Assembly: GCF_030013905.1 (NCBI RefSeq)
Contig: NZ_CP124862.1
Coordinates: 3,847,051 to 3,911,050 of the forward strand
Direction: 5' to 3'
From: Petroclostridium sp. X23
Lineage (GTDB): Bacteria > Bacillota > Clostridia > SK-Y3
Length of the DNA: 64,000 nucleotides
Shown: piece after piece, positions 51,101 through 59,783 of the stretch
Layout: the number at the start of each line of letters is the position of its first letter
How positions within the stretch are numbered: position 1 is the stretch's first letter
The notes under the pieces: model-generated
The model's database searches: none
Told to the model about the DNA's origin: nothing
Seen by the model: only the letters and a program-made list of their open reading frames with translations
Program-made: the position numbers and the translations under genes

Positions 51101-53983
51101 AGAGCTTTCTGTGCCGCTCTCGGCATCGACGGAAAGGTATATGCCTGGGGAGACAACAAATACGGACAGTGCAATGTTCCGGAGGGGTTGGAAAATGTGC
51201 AGGCGCTGGCTGCAGGTGACTATGACGTGTATGCGCTGAAAGAGGACGGCACGGTCCTTTCGTGGGGCTGGAACAAATCAGGAGAAGGGGATGTTCCTTC
51301 GGGGCTCAATCTATCAAGTATGGTGAGCAGCAACAACATGCTGGAAAGCCTTTCGGTGGTGGATAGAAACGGAAAGGAAGCAGTTTTAATGCCAAGCTTC
51401 GGCAGTGCCGGTACCGAATTCGCCGTTGACGTATTGGGAGAAAAGGTGGATATCACGGCGCAGGCCTTCAGCAGCAAGGCAGCACTCAAAATAAACGGAG
51501 ATACGATGGAAAACGGTGCGGCAAAAACACTGTACCTCGGCGCCGAAGGCAGCACCACGGCGGTTACCGTGGCGGTTACGGCTGAGGACGGCAAAATCAG
51601 GAGCTATGTACTAAATATCAAACGGGTGGACGGAAGCTTTACACTGCCGGAGACTCCGGAGGGATACCGCGCCGGGAAAGACGCTGCTTATGCCGGTCTG
51701 ATTTCGACAAGTTATAGCGGAGACAGGGTGCTGGCGGTCAAAAAGGACGGTAAGGTAGTGGCATGGGGAAATAATCCTACTAATCATGGCCAGGGCAATG
51801 TGCCTGCCGGGCTCAAGGATGTCATTGCCGTGGCAGCCGGGAGTAATAAAAGCCTTGCGCTTAAAAAGGACGGAACAGTTACGGAATGGGGATATAAAGG
51901 ATATTATGGAAATAAATGGTCGGCTATGCCGGAGGGCTTGAAAGACATCGTGGATATATCCGCATATTGGAATGCTTATGGAGCTGTGGATAAAAACGGG
52001 AAAGCTTATGTCTGGGGAGACAATCAATACGGACAGTGCGATATCCCCGATGGGCTGACCGGCGTGGCCGATATCGCCTGCGGATTCAAGCATGTGCTGG
52101 TGCTGAAGTCGGACGGCACGGTGGCGGCATGGGGGGATAATGCTAATGGCCAATGCGATGTCCCTGTCGGATTGGAGCATGTCATAGCGGTTGCTGCCGG
52201 CATTAGTAGATCTATGGCATTGAAGGCTGACGGTACCGTAGCGGTATGGGGAAAGAACACTGCGGGATTAAAAATAAATAGTTTGGAGCCGCAGTATATA
52301 CGGGCGATCTCTGCCGGCGGCAAATATTGCACCGCTGTAAAATGGGACGGAAGCCTGATTGTCTGGGGAGATCTTAATGGTGTGAGGGATGAGAACATTG
52401 ATATCGGCATCGCGGATCCACTGGATAAAAAGGTGATTGCGGAAAGCGCAGGAGGAGAACTCCTGGTGGCACTGTACGAGGACGGCTCACTGGGGGCATG
52501 GATGAAATATGACAAGTATAGTTATAATATGTATAGTCAGTTGGACGTGCCGGAGGGGCTCAACCTATTTGCCGACGACACCGAATACACCGGACCTGTG
52601 CCTGCAATCCCTCAAACTCCTGCCGCATATGCCGATAGCATCTATATGAAAGCAAATGATAAATTATATTGCGGTACAAGTAGCTTCGGAATTAAAGCCG
52701 ACGGTACCGTCAAACGCTTGAGCTATCATTCCGATGTGGATATGGGTGTGCCGGACGGACTTGAAAATGTCAAAGCGCTGGCATACTCGGGCGGTACTGT
52801 CATGGCGCTGCAGGAGGACGGAAAGGTAGTTGTATGGGGATATGACGGCGATGGACAGTGTAATGTCCCGGAAACGTGCAATACGGGCGTGACGGCAATT
52901 GCCGCATCAACAGGATATGCTACTTCGGCACACTGCATGGCGTTAATGAGCGACGGGACTGTTGAAGCGTGGGGCAATAGCTATTATGGGCAGTGCGATG
53001 TGCCGGAAGCCCTCACCGGAGTCACAGCCATTTCGGCAGGATATGACCACAGCCTGGCCCTGAAAGACGACGGAACGGTAGCGGCATGGGGGCATAACGA
53101 CTGTGGGCAGTGCGATGTACCTGAGGGGTTAAGCGATGTGGCGTGCATATATGCTTCATATAGATTTTCGGCAGCATTGAAAAATGACGGGACGGTAGTT
53201 GCCTGGGGTGATAACAGTCTTGGGCAATGCGATGTACCTGAAGGATTGAGCGGTGTGGTATATGTTTCAGTGAGTAATTATACCTGCGCAGCTTTAAAAA
53301 GCAACGGCACCGTTGCGGTTTGGGGCCACAATGACTACGGAGTCCGGAACGTGCCGGTGGGCTTGCATGATGTAACCTATGTTAATATTGAGGGTAGTAA
53401 TTATGTAACTGCCGTTAAAACCGATGGTACGATAATGGGATGGGGATATCAAAAACACAGGAAATGTCTGGAAGACTATACGAATGTGCTTGCGGTAAAG
53501 GGCATGACGGTAATATTCCGGGACGGAAGTGCCGAATATGCGGATAAAAGTTATTCACATTATGATGAGATAAATGATTTTCTATCCGGACTCAACGTAT
53601 TGCGGGGCCACTATCTAACAACAGAAGACGTTGAGCTGACCGATGCAAACGGTGAAAGCATCCAAACGGTTTTTGCCGGAGGAAGCTGCCGGATCAATGC
53701 GAAAATATCCAACATCTGCAGTGAAGCAAAGAAAGGACTGGTCATCATTCAGCTGCGCGGAGGCGAAGGAGCCGCTGCCGGCGGAGGCGGAAGGGTGCTC
53801 GGCTGCACAGCGAAGGACGGCGATATCCCGGCGTTTGGGGAGTCGACGGCAAGTGCCGACTTTATAATACCCGGGGATATCGGAGGAACAGTCTATGCCG
53901 ATGTGTTTGTCTGGAACGGCTGGGATGAGATGGTGCCCAATGCGGAACCGGTGCAGACGCTTCAATTTACCGTAACACAGTAG
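48155..53983 (+). CDS. Giant exported RCC1-repeat protein with cadherin-like beta-sandwich domains
   Basis: 1,942 residues; ATG overlaps the previous stop (ATGA) with AGGGAGGTG upstream. Signal peptide about 1-24. Five cadherin-like_b12 domains (for example LSDIVINDGYYGVNPVFSS, LKALTVDGYTLSPSFDPDT) alternate with blocks of RCC1-type blades, many reading as VAAWGDNxxGQCDVPEGL plus AIAAGxxHSLALKxDGT. The blades should form several seven-bladed propellers. The last 115 residues are the cluster's shared C-terminal domain (GGSCRINAKISN, LRGGEGAAAGGGG). No wall anchor is present. It is likely a binding scaffold at the cell surface. Confidence 0.85.
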   Translation: MKKFLSILLCMMMMLTYISPALAAVSSNASLSDIVINDGYYGVNPVFSSRVYAYTVEVLDKETGISIKPETASSASTININGTAIENGSAYEFTLGNTAEENTVSIEVTAENGTTVKTYNLTINRVPYTFPDSLDTPLEYSNSDYAVYGKKMAAGIKHIAVVKPNGKVAVWGNNDGHQLDVPEELANDKVTAVAAGETHTLALTEDGRVFAWGSVCIDSSLDDAPVSIPDSVNNVQGHIKLIVAGGNMSAVVTDTNQVITWGFAVSTAVTNEIPSPADFGDIVSMAINNHCAIALNKDGKVTVWGDSSCTDYNTGLITGSNVVSVAAGQKYWLALLNDGKVIVTGAEKDIRQCRGIQYENGVRAIGSGWLSTSAVLDDGSIMVWNKYPTETGGYLGKPDGEVITGPEDNIAALSTTVVNEVIICAMKDDGSLFVRAAPAATDWALVNNMPSGLNLRHMAEPGADLKALTVDGYTLSPSFDPDTTDYSISVPSVVESVYVTADVSYDSAALKINGNDAVKNVTQAVYIGSGDTMITIGVSAGDDISKTYTVDVKRAAETAKSSNADLKSLSISHDGTGYPLSTNFDADTVAYSVYVPGTVVSVEIMAETSDDGAALKIYGKNAVSGVAEAVYLAQGDTTIPIVVTAEDGTVKTYTVVAGRTADSGKSSDSSLSSLSVDGYALSPAFSSGITGYSVAVSEDVTSLDITAVASDGGATFEINGKDAKSSVAEAVYVGAGTAVVTIAVTAEDGIHHSSYTINVGRESGSVPQGPGLAAGTFHAAAVLQDGTVAAWGDNTYGQLNVSPGTRDVKALAAGMNHTLALNSAGKVTAWGRNSNGQCNIPDALQDRSVIAIAAGPDCSAALTADKQLYVWGVFGWNLQFSSITLDLNAIDSLSGKTVSAIALSRFYLMAVDSDGNVTCWDCSSGTYELCDTPEAFVQNIAVISAFYNNILGLKSDGTVVCWDSTAYAVPAGLPGVKAVAAGRAFCAALGIDGKVYAWGDNKYGQCNVPEGLENVQALAAGDYDVYALKEDGTVLSWGWNKSGEGDVPSGLNLSSMVSSNNMLESLSVVDRNGKEAVLMPSFGSAGTEFAVDVLGEKVDITAQAFSSKAALKINGDTMENGAAKTLYLGAEGSTTAVTVAVTAEDGKIRSYVLNIKRVDGSFTLPETPEGYRAGKDAAYAGLISTSYSGDRVLAVKKDGKVVAWGNNPTNHGQGNVPAGLKDVIAVAAGSNKSLALKKDGTVTEWGYKGYYGNKWSAMPEGLKDIVDISAYWNAYGAVDKNGKAYVWGDNQYGQCDIPDGLTGVADIACGFKHVLVLKSDGTVAAWGDNANGQCDVPVGLEHVIAVAAGISRSMALKADGTVAVWGKNTAGLKINSLEPQYIRAISAGGKYCTAVKWDGSLIVWGDLNGVRDENIDIGIADPLDKKVIAESAGGELLVALYEDGSLGAWMKYDKYSYNMYSQLDVPEGLNLFADDTEYTGPVPAIPQTPAAYADSIYMKANDKLYCGTSSFGIKADGTVKRLSYHSDVDMGVPDGLENVKALAYSGGTVMALQEDGKVVVWGYDGDGQCNVPETCNTGVTAIAASTGYATSAHCMALMSDGTVEAWGNSYYGQCDVPEALTGVTAISAGYDHSLALKDDGTVAAWGHNDCGQCDVPEGLSDVACIYASYRFSAALKNDGTVVAWGDNSLGQCDVPEGLSGVVYVSVSNYTCAALKSNGTVAVWGHNDYGVRNVPVGLHDVTYVNIEGSNYVTAVKTDGTIMGWGYQKHRKCLEDYTNVLAVKGMTVIFRDGSAEYADKSYSHYDEINDFLSGLNVLRGHYLTTEDVELTDANGESIQTVFAGGSCRINAKISNICSEAKKGLVIIQLRGGEGAAAGGGGRVLGCTAKDGDIPAFGESTASADFIIPGDIGGTVYADVFVWNGWDEMVPNAEPVQTLQFTVTQ

Positions 53984-54009
53984 GAAGTATATTAAGGGGG
54001 AGAAGAAGT

Positions 54010-55626
54010 ATGGAGAAGAAAAAGGGCCTGCTGAAGAGCCTGAGAGCAATATCCTTTGTGACGCTTATTGCAGTCATTGCTTTTGCCGTACAGGCAGCAG
54101 CTGCTGATGATACCTCCGGTCCGGACCATGTAGTCCTGTCTTGGACCGGAGACCCCCGGACCACCCAAACGGTGGCCTGGCGGGACGGGTCCGGCGTGAC
54201 AGAGGCAAAGGTTCAATATATAGAGCAAAGCAAGGTAACCGATGGGTTTGCCGGCGCGGCTGAAAAAGCTGCCGTCTGCAGCGAACTGTATACGGGCTAC
54301 AGCCACTTTGAAGCGACGCTGGAAGGCCTGCAGCCCGGCGCCGCCTATAACTACCGCGTCGGAACCGATGGCTCATGGAGTGAAACGGCTTCATTTACAA
54401 CCCAGGCATCCGGCATAGAAAGATTTTCATTTATGGATATGGGCGATATCCAGGAAGGCGGTGATACCGGACCATGGAAAAAGCTGCTGCAGGAAGCCCT
54501 CGCCAATGACCCGGATATCAGGTTTTCGCTGGTTAACGGCGACCAGATCGACAATCCTAACGATATCACACAGTGGAACAAGTTCTATGAAGCTGCAGAA
54601 CGTGTTTTCGACCGCATTCCGATGATGACTGCACTGGGCAATCATGAATATGCGAATAAGGATATGTACTGCAAGGCAATGGCGCTTCCGCAGAACGGGC
54701 CTGACGGGTATAAGGAGCAGTTCTATTCCTTCGATTACGCAAATGCGCATTTTGTAGTTCTTGACAGCAATGTCATGGGAGATGGCGAGCAATGCAAATC
54801 TGAGATAGAATGGCTGGAAAATGACTTAAAAAACAGCACTAAAAAATGGAAGTTTGCCATATTCCACCACCCGCCTTACTGCGTCAATTCGGGAAACTCG
54901 GGCGACGATGTAAAGGCTGAGATGATGAGGGAAAGCTGGGTGCCTGTCCTTGAAGAAAACGGCGTGGATATGGTCTTTGTAGGACACCAGCATATGTACA
55001 TGCGTACTTTCCCGATAAAGGCCGGAGAGGTGCAGGAAAAGCAAACCGACGGTATAACCTATGTCATGGTGAATTCAAGCGACAAGTATTATGTTAATCC
55101 GGAGACCCATGACTATATCAAAAAAGTATTCTACGGAGCGGATGAAGGGACCAATAATTATACCGTCATCAATATTGACGGCAATGTCCTGACAATGACG
55201 ACCAGAGACACCGATGGAAACGTTAAAGATATGTACAAGATCAATAAAAGCAAAGGGATGGATTCAAGCGTTGCCGTAACCGGTGTAAAGCTTCTGGACA
55301 GCTCGTTTAACCAAATTGAGACCGTATCGGCGGGCGGCAGCTTCCGGCTGCAGGCGCACATGGACAATTATACCGGTAAGCCGCAGACCGTAACGGCAGT
55401 AATGCAGGTGCGCGGCGGTGACGGTGCGGCAGCCGTAAGCGGCGGAGTACCGTTGGGAATAGTCAGCATGCGTGCGGATGTAGCTGTAGAAGGGGCGGAT
55501 GTATATGCCGATTTTGCACTGTCCGATACGCCGTCAGGTACGGCTTATGTAGATGTATTTATTCTGGACGATGATAATGTCCCTGTTGATATGCCGTATC
55601 AGAAGTTCAGCTTTCAAATAAACTAA
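54010..55626 (+). CDS. Exported purple-acid-phosphatase-like metallophosphoesterase
   Basis: 538 residues, GGGGGAGAAG upstream. Signal peptide about 1-30. A fibronectin-like N-terminal domain (LSWTGDPRTTQTVAWRD, GLQPGAAYNYRVG) leads into the two-metal phosphoesterase core: MDMGD, NGDQID, GNHEY, IFHHPPY and GHQHMYMR supply the metal ligands. It should hydrolyse phosphate esters outside the cell. The last 120 residues are the shared C-terminal domain also found in the genes at 43659 and 48155 (VKLLDSSFNQIETVSAGGSF, VRGGDGAAAVSGG), tying it to the system. Confidence 0.87.
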   Translation: MEKKKGLLKSLRAISFVTLIAVIAFAVQAAAADDTSGPDHVVLSWTGDPRTTQTVAWRDGSGVTEAKVQYIEQSKVTDGFAGAAEKAAVCSELYTGYSHFEATLEGLQPGAAYNYRVGTDGSWSETASFTTQASGIERFSFMDMGDIQEGGDTGPWKKLLQEALANDPDIRFSLVNGDQIDNPNDITQWNKFYEAAERVFDRIPMMTALGNHEYANKDMYCKAMALPQNGPDGYKEQFYSFDYANAHFVVLDSNVMGDGEQCKSEIEWLENDLKNSTKKWKFAIFHHPPYCVNSGNSGDDVKAEMMRESWVPVLEENGVDMVFVGHQHMYMRTFPIKAGEVQEKQTDGITYVMVNSSDKYYVNPETHDYIKKVFYGADEGTNNYTVINIDGNVLTMTTRDTDGNVKDMYKINKSKGMDSSVAVTGVKLLDSSFNQIETVSAGGSFRLQAHMDNYTGKPQTVTAVMQVRGGDGAAAVSGGVPLGIVSMRADVAVEGADVYADFALSDTPSGTAYVDVFILDDDNVPVDMPYQKFSFQIN

Positions 55627-55639
55627 ATTCAAATCTCAG

Positions 55640-55679
55640 CCAATTTTGGGCCGCAGCAGAACGAAAAAAATTAAAATAC
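55640..55679 (+). repeat. Repeated leader sequence, copy 2
   Basis: AATTTTGGGCCGCAGCAGAA followed by CGAAAAAAATTAAAATAC, 15 bp before a start, matches 43606-43645. Confidence 0.6.
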
Positions 55680-55693
55680 TAGGAGGCCATATC

Positions 55694-56263
55694 ATGAAAA
55701 AGAAAATGCTTAAAAAACTCAGTTTACTGCTTGTTGTAGCGGTAGTTACATGCTTTACATGCGCAACTGCTTTTGCAGATTCTTCTTCGGTAACTATTTA
55801 TCTGGATGGCAATTCAATAGGAACATATACTACAAGCCAATTGGATGCTGTGGCAAGCATTGATATTGTCCCTACTCAAACCTTTTCTAGCCATACTTGC
55901 AAAGGAGGCTTTGTCTTTAGATCCGCAACAGGATATGAATTGGCAGATGTGCTGAATTATGCACTAGCAGTGGCTAATACGGGTAAGACCACGGGTGATA
56001 TAGATACTATAGAATTCGTGGGTACTGATGATTATACTTCAGATCCGGTAAGCTTAGATGACGTATTAACCGGAAAGTATTTCACGGCTGAAAATGATCT
56101 TTCAGGTGATGATGTTATAGCTGTAATCGCTAAAGAATATGGCTCAAGCACTCTATCTACCGACGGTTGCATCAGAAATGTCCACGGACAGCAGGCAGCT
56201 GGAGATGATACAATTGAAGATTGGGTTAGGGATCTGGACAAGATATACTTAACTTCAAATTAA
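55694..56263 (+). CDS. Small secreted molybdopterin-fold-like protein
   Basis: 189 residues from ATG 55694 (TAGGAGG upstream). Signal peptide about 1-29 (LSLLLVVAVVTCFTCATAFA). The mature part is a single domain resembling the fold of its neighbours (VTIYLDGNSIGTYTTSQLDA, GYELADVLNYAL, IDTIEFVGTDDYTSDPVSLD). Cysteines at SHTCKGG and DGCIRNVHG could make a disulfide. With no anchor it may diffuse or bind a partner, like a substrate-binding protein. Its codon use is more AT-rich than its neighbours'. Confidence 0.6.
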   Translation: MKKKMLKKLSLLLVVAVVTCFTCATAFADSSSVTIYLDGNSIGTYTTSQLDAVASIDIVPTQTFSSHTCKGGFVFRSATGYELADVLNYALAVANTGKTTGDIDTIEFVGTDDYTSDPVSLDDVLTGKYFTAENDLSGDDVIAVIAKEYGSSTLSTDGCIRNVHGQQAAGDDTIEDWVRDLDKIYLTSN

Positions 56264-56534
56264 GCACAACTGTATCAGTAAGTCAGCCTGACGGCTGAAT
56301 AAACCTTACCAAACAGCTGCGGCCCTTATAAATATTTTTGATTATATATTTGTTTAAAATACGAATAAAGAGGCAGCATCATGTAAAAAGATGCCGCCGC
56401 AAACAGATGATTTTCCGGTAACGGAACATGAATCTGCCCGATTGATTAATGTCAAGACCGGAATATGGGATTTGGAGCCTGATCTTGAAATTAATCAGTG
56501 GGCAGATTTTAGAGTGTAATAGGGGGAGATACTT
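56264..56534. other. Intergenic stretch with nested inverted repeats
   Basis: It contains CAGCC/GGCTG near 56284-56298, GGCAGCATC/GATGCCGCC near 56371-56397, and a longer inverted repeat with arms 56431-56450 and 56490-56508 (AATCTGCCC...GGGCAGATT). No T run follows the last, so it is not a classical terminator. Leader structure or a small element end are both possible. Confidence 0.45.
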
Positions 56535-59156
56535 TTGTACAATTCAAAAAGAAAGTTGCTTCATATTTTACTCCCGACAGTATTTGCACTTTTCATATTG
56601 TCATGCATGAGCCCTGCATTGCAGGCCGGTGCCGAGGAGATTACAGGCACGCTGAAAGCGCCGCCTTCATTATCGGCGGATACAACGCAAAATGTCGCCA
56701 GGAACCCGGTGGAATTGACATTCCGGGATGATGCGGCGTGGCGGGCGGCTATAAATACCGTAAGTGTGGATGGCGTTTCGCTGGATGCTTCACAGTATGA
56801 TAAGGACACTGCCGGTAAAATTACGATTGACAAGTCTGTGTTCAAAACCTCGAAGGACTATGACATAGTCATCGAGGCCGGAGAGTATTCCGATACCAAC
56901 ATTACCCAGCCGATCGGACTGTTTTATATTACGGGAAACGGAGTGGCGGAAGAGATTGTTTTCACCCGTGCCGGGCTTGAAGCCATGACCCAGGAAAGAG
57001 TCCTGTTTTCAGCGACAAACGACTTTCCCGAGCATTTGCTTGTGGCTGCCGAGGGTGTACCGCTGAAAGTATTGCTTGACAAGGCGGGAATCAAACCCGA
57101 TGCAAGGATGATTACATTCCGCGGTACCGATGGATACATAGGTGAATACACGGTTGACGAATTGCTGGAGCAAAAGCGCTTCCGTTTTCCCGATAAAAAC
57201 GAAGTAGAGCCGGTGGTTGCATTAAAACGTACTGAGAGGTCTTCCGATTTTTCAAAAATGGACGAACGCGATACGCCGGTATTGTGCTTTGGGCAGCGTG
57301 CGCAGACACAACAGACCTTGTTGGGATTTGTTAAAGTCATACAGGCTATTACCGTAACAACAAATTATCACGAGATATGGACTGCGCCGGTAGCAAAAAT
57401 CATTGATCCTGCTACAGGTAAAAAGCAAGCCGTTCAGGGAGGTGTCGTAAAAAAAGGTTCCAAAATAGACCTGGATGCCCAAGTAAAAACAAAGATCTAC
57501 TATACCACCGACGGCACCGAGCCCGGCCTTGACAGCAAGATATTCAACGAACACGGCTGCGGGCCTCTGGCAGGGCAGGATGAACCGATTACGGTTGAAA
57601 AAGATATGACAATCAAAGCGAAAGCCGTATGGTTCGGGAAACTGGACAGCAGTACCGCAACCTATTCCTTCAAGGTTTCGGAGGATGGACAGGCTTCCAC
57701 GCAGGGGGAATACGCCGCCGAGCCTGTGGCGTTGACGGTGACAGGCGACGGCGTAGAGAAAACCGTACCATTTACCATGGCCGACTTGGAGGCGCTGCCT
57801 CAAAAGACATATACCTATTCGGGATATAATCATTGGCCTTCGCTGGTGATTTTCGAGGATATGACCGGACCGTCCCTTAAAGATATTTTAGATGCGGCAG
57901 GACTGAAAGACAATGCAACATTGATCAAGGTAACCTCTGACGGAGGTGCGTACAGCTATTTTTTAAAAGAGCAGCTGCTGGTTGACCAACGGTACTATTT
58001 TCCGGATGCCAAGGATGCGGGCGATGTGGTGGACTGGCCGCCAAAACGCAGCGAAACCGGTAAAAAGCCGGTAGAAACAATCATTGATCTGGACGAAACG
58101 GGCGGGAAGCTGCTGTATGGGCAAATCGCCCCAAATGAGCCGACCTGCTGTAAAAATCAGGAGCTCGGAGGCCTGTGCGGCGGCGGAACCATAGAAGTGC
58201 TTACAACACCGCCTGAACGGTGGAGAGCGCCCCATGCCGACCCGGCGCCCGGCCATGTCGAATCCGGCATAAAAGTTACCTTGCAGCACGGGGATGGGAC
58301 GCCATACCATGCGATTGTGTATTATACGGTGGATGGAAGCGAACCTACGTATGGAAGCAATATCGTGAATATCAGCTATCCGACTTTCCAGCCCGAGATG
58401 AACAAGCCGGTGGCCATTGACGGAAACGTGACAATTAAAGCCAGAACCATAGGGATGGGCAAACTGGACAGCGAGATTGTAACGTTTCAATATAATACCG
58501 GTGAGGTGACGGAAGGAAACGGGAATACGGCGGGGATAGGAAATATGGAAGCTTCAAAGAACACGGAAGCTTCGGAAAGCAGCGGGAAAACAGTGCGTTT
58601 TGCCGATGTTGAAAACCATTGGGCAAAAGATGCCGTTAACTTCCTGCTGCAAGAAGGAATCATTTCGGGTGAAACCGATACGGAATTCAAGCCTGATGAA
58701 AAGATTACCCGTGCCCGGTTTGCCCAATTCCTGGTGGATGCGCTGGGAATTAAAAGCAAGAAAAACGGCACTGTTTCGTTTGCCGATGTGCCTGCCGGTG
58801 CATGGTACCACGATGTTGTGATAACGGCATCCGAGGAGGGGCTTATTATGGGGTGCGGAGAGAATAGGTTCGCCCCCGATGAAAACATCACCAGGGAACA
58901 GATGGCTGTGATGATTTCCAGAATTTTGGAGAAGAAAGAAGCTGCGGCCATTCAGGAAAATACGGTGGAGCAGATTATCGGCAAGTTCGTGGACCGGCAG
59001 GACATCTCATCCTGGGCAAGGCATGGGACGGCTCTTACCATTAACTGCGGGATAATGAAAGGCGCAGGCGAAGGCGCTTTTGCTCCGAAGGGAGCCATAA
59101 CCCGGGCTGAAGCGGCGGTTATAATATTGCGTTTATATAATAGGTTTAATACATGA
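56535..59156 (+). CDS. SLH-anchored double molybdopterin-fold protein
   Basis: 873 residues from TTG 56535 (AGGGGGAGAT upstream). Signal peptide about 1-34, then a short Ig-like part. A class I fold domain at about 140-275 (VLFSATNDFPEHLLV, LCFGQRAQTQQTLLGF) resembles the 45384 protein. A CHB_HEX_C-like domain (KIYYTTDGTEPGLDSKIF) follows, then a class II fold domain at about 395-560 (TYTYSGYNHWPSLVIF, RYYFPDAKDAGD), a second CHB_HEX_C-like domain (HGDGTPYHAIVYYTVDGSEP) and three SLH repeats (FADVENHWAKDAVNF, FADVPAGAWYHDVV, ISSWARHGTALTI). It reads as a head-to-tail fusion of the cluster's two protein types, held on the wall. Confidence 0.82.
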   Translation: MYNSKRKLLHILLPTVFALFILSCMSPALQAGAEEITGTLKAPPSLSADTTQNVARNPVELTFRDDAAWRAAINTVSVDGVSLDASQYDKDTAGKITIDKSVFKTSKDYDIVIEAGEYSDTNITQPIGLFYITGNGVAEEIVFTRAGLEAMTQERVLFSATNDFPEHLLVAAEGVPLKVLLDKAGIKPDARMITFRGTDGYIGEYTVDELLEQKRFRFPDKNEVEPVVALKRTERSSDFSKMDERDTPVLCFGQRAQTQQTLLGFVKVIQAITVTTNYHEIWTAPVAKIIDPATGKKQAVQGGVVKKGSKIDLDAQVKTKIYYTTDGTEPGLDSKIFNEHGCGPLAGQDEPITVEKDMTIKAKAVWFGKLDSSTATYSFKVSEDGQASTQGEYAAEPVALTVTGDGVEKTVPFTMADLEALPQKTYTYSGYNHWPSLVIFEDMTGPSLKDILDAAGLKDNATLIKVTSDGGAYSYFLKEQLLVDQRYYFPDAKDAGDVVDWPPKRSETGKKPVETIIDLDETGGKLLYGQIAPNEPTCCKNQELGGLCGGGTIEVLTTPPERWRAPHADPAPGHVESGIKVTLQHGDGTPYHAIVYYTVDGSEPTYGSNIVNISYPTFQPEMNKPVAIDGNVTIKARTIGMGKLDSEIVTFQYNTGEVTEGNGNTAGIGNMEASKNTEASESSGKTVRFADVENHWAKDAVNFLLQEGIISGETDTEFKPDEKITRARFAQFLVDALGIKSKKNGTVSFADVPAGAWYHDVVITASEEGLIMGCGENRFAPDENITREQMAVMISRILEKKEAAAIQENTVEQIIGKFVDRQDISSWARHGTALTINCGIMKGAGEGAFAPKGAITRAEAAVIILRLYNRFNT

Positions 59157-59193
59157 AAACAAATCATAAAACAGGAGTCCTGGAGGTGACAGG

Positions 59194-59760
59194 ATGATTC
59201 GAGATGAGTTTAAAGTGAAGCACGACAAGCTATTGAAAAAATGGCTGGCGGCGCTGATTGTAATTCTTATGGCTGTTGCCGCCGTATCGTGGTGTTTCAG
59301 TCTGGATAACGACGGACTGAGAGAAGGAACGGTAGTGATTAAAGCCGGTGACGCGGTGGTGGGCAGTTTTACCGCCGACGATCTCCGGAAGCTGCCATGC
59401 AGGGAAATGAGAATGGTGGTTATCACAAATTGCAGCGGTGCCTGCGGCAGCAGCAATACCGAAAACAGCAGCAGTGAACACGAATATACCGGAGCTTCAC
59501 TTCTGGATGTACTGAACAGTATGGATTCCGGGCTGGCTTCAAAGTATCAAAAGGTTATTACCAGAGGAATAGACTACTACAGTCAGGTGATAGAGATGTC
59601 TGAAATCATGGAGGCTGATGATGTATATATCGTTTTCAGTGATTATGGACGTCCTTTAAAAATGAAAGACGGCAAGGACGGAAGCCTGCAGGTTGTTGTT
59701 TCCGGCGACGAATCCGGACAACGCTTTACAAAATGGCTTGTGAGCCTGGAACTGCAGTAA
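59194..59760 (+). CDS. Membrane-anchored molybdopterin-fold-like protein
   Basis: 188 residues. One N-terminal membrane helix (LAALIVILMAVAAVSWCFSL) holds a single extracellular domain like those of the neighbours (TVVIKAGDAVVGSFTADDLR, YTGASLLDVLNSMDSG, SQVIEMSEI, VYIVFSDYGRPL). Cys residues in TNCSGACGSSN could bind a metal or form a disulfide. As the only member tethered to the membrane it could hand a ligand from wall-bound proteins to the transporter. GGAGGTGACAGG supports the ATG. Confidence 0.65.
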   Translation: MIRDEFKVKHDKLLKKWLAALIVILMAVAAVSWCFSLDNDGLREGTVVIKAGDAVVGSFTADDLRKLPCREMRMVVITNCSGACGSSNTENSSSEHEYTGASLLDVLNSMDSGLASKYQKVITRGIDYYSQVIEMSEIMEADDVYIVFSDYGRPLKMKDGKDGSLQVVVSGDESGQRFTKWLVSLELQ

Positions 59761-59783
59761 ATTATTTTGAAAGGTGGATATGC

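Noticed and set aside
48155..53983. Several long minus-strand reading frames opposite the RCC1 gene (for example 51611-52180 and 52024-52515)
   Set aside because: They are shadows of a repetitive, GC-rich gene: no ribosome sites, no recognisable domains and mutual overlap.
48155..53983. CRISPR-like periodicity
   Set aside because: The repeats are codon-level repeats of RCC1 blades in an open frame, not short identical repeats with unique spacers. No CRISPR array was seen elsewhere.
59194..59760. Cytochrome-like CxxC haem site in the TNCSGACG segment
   Set aside because: The spacing is CxxxC and no CxxCH is present.
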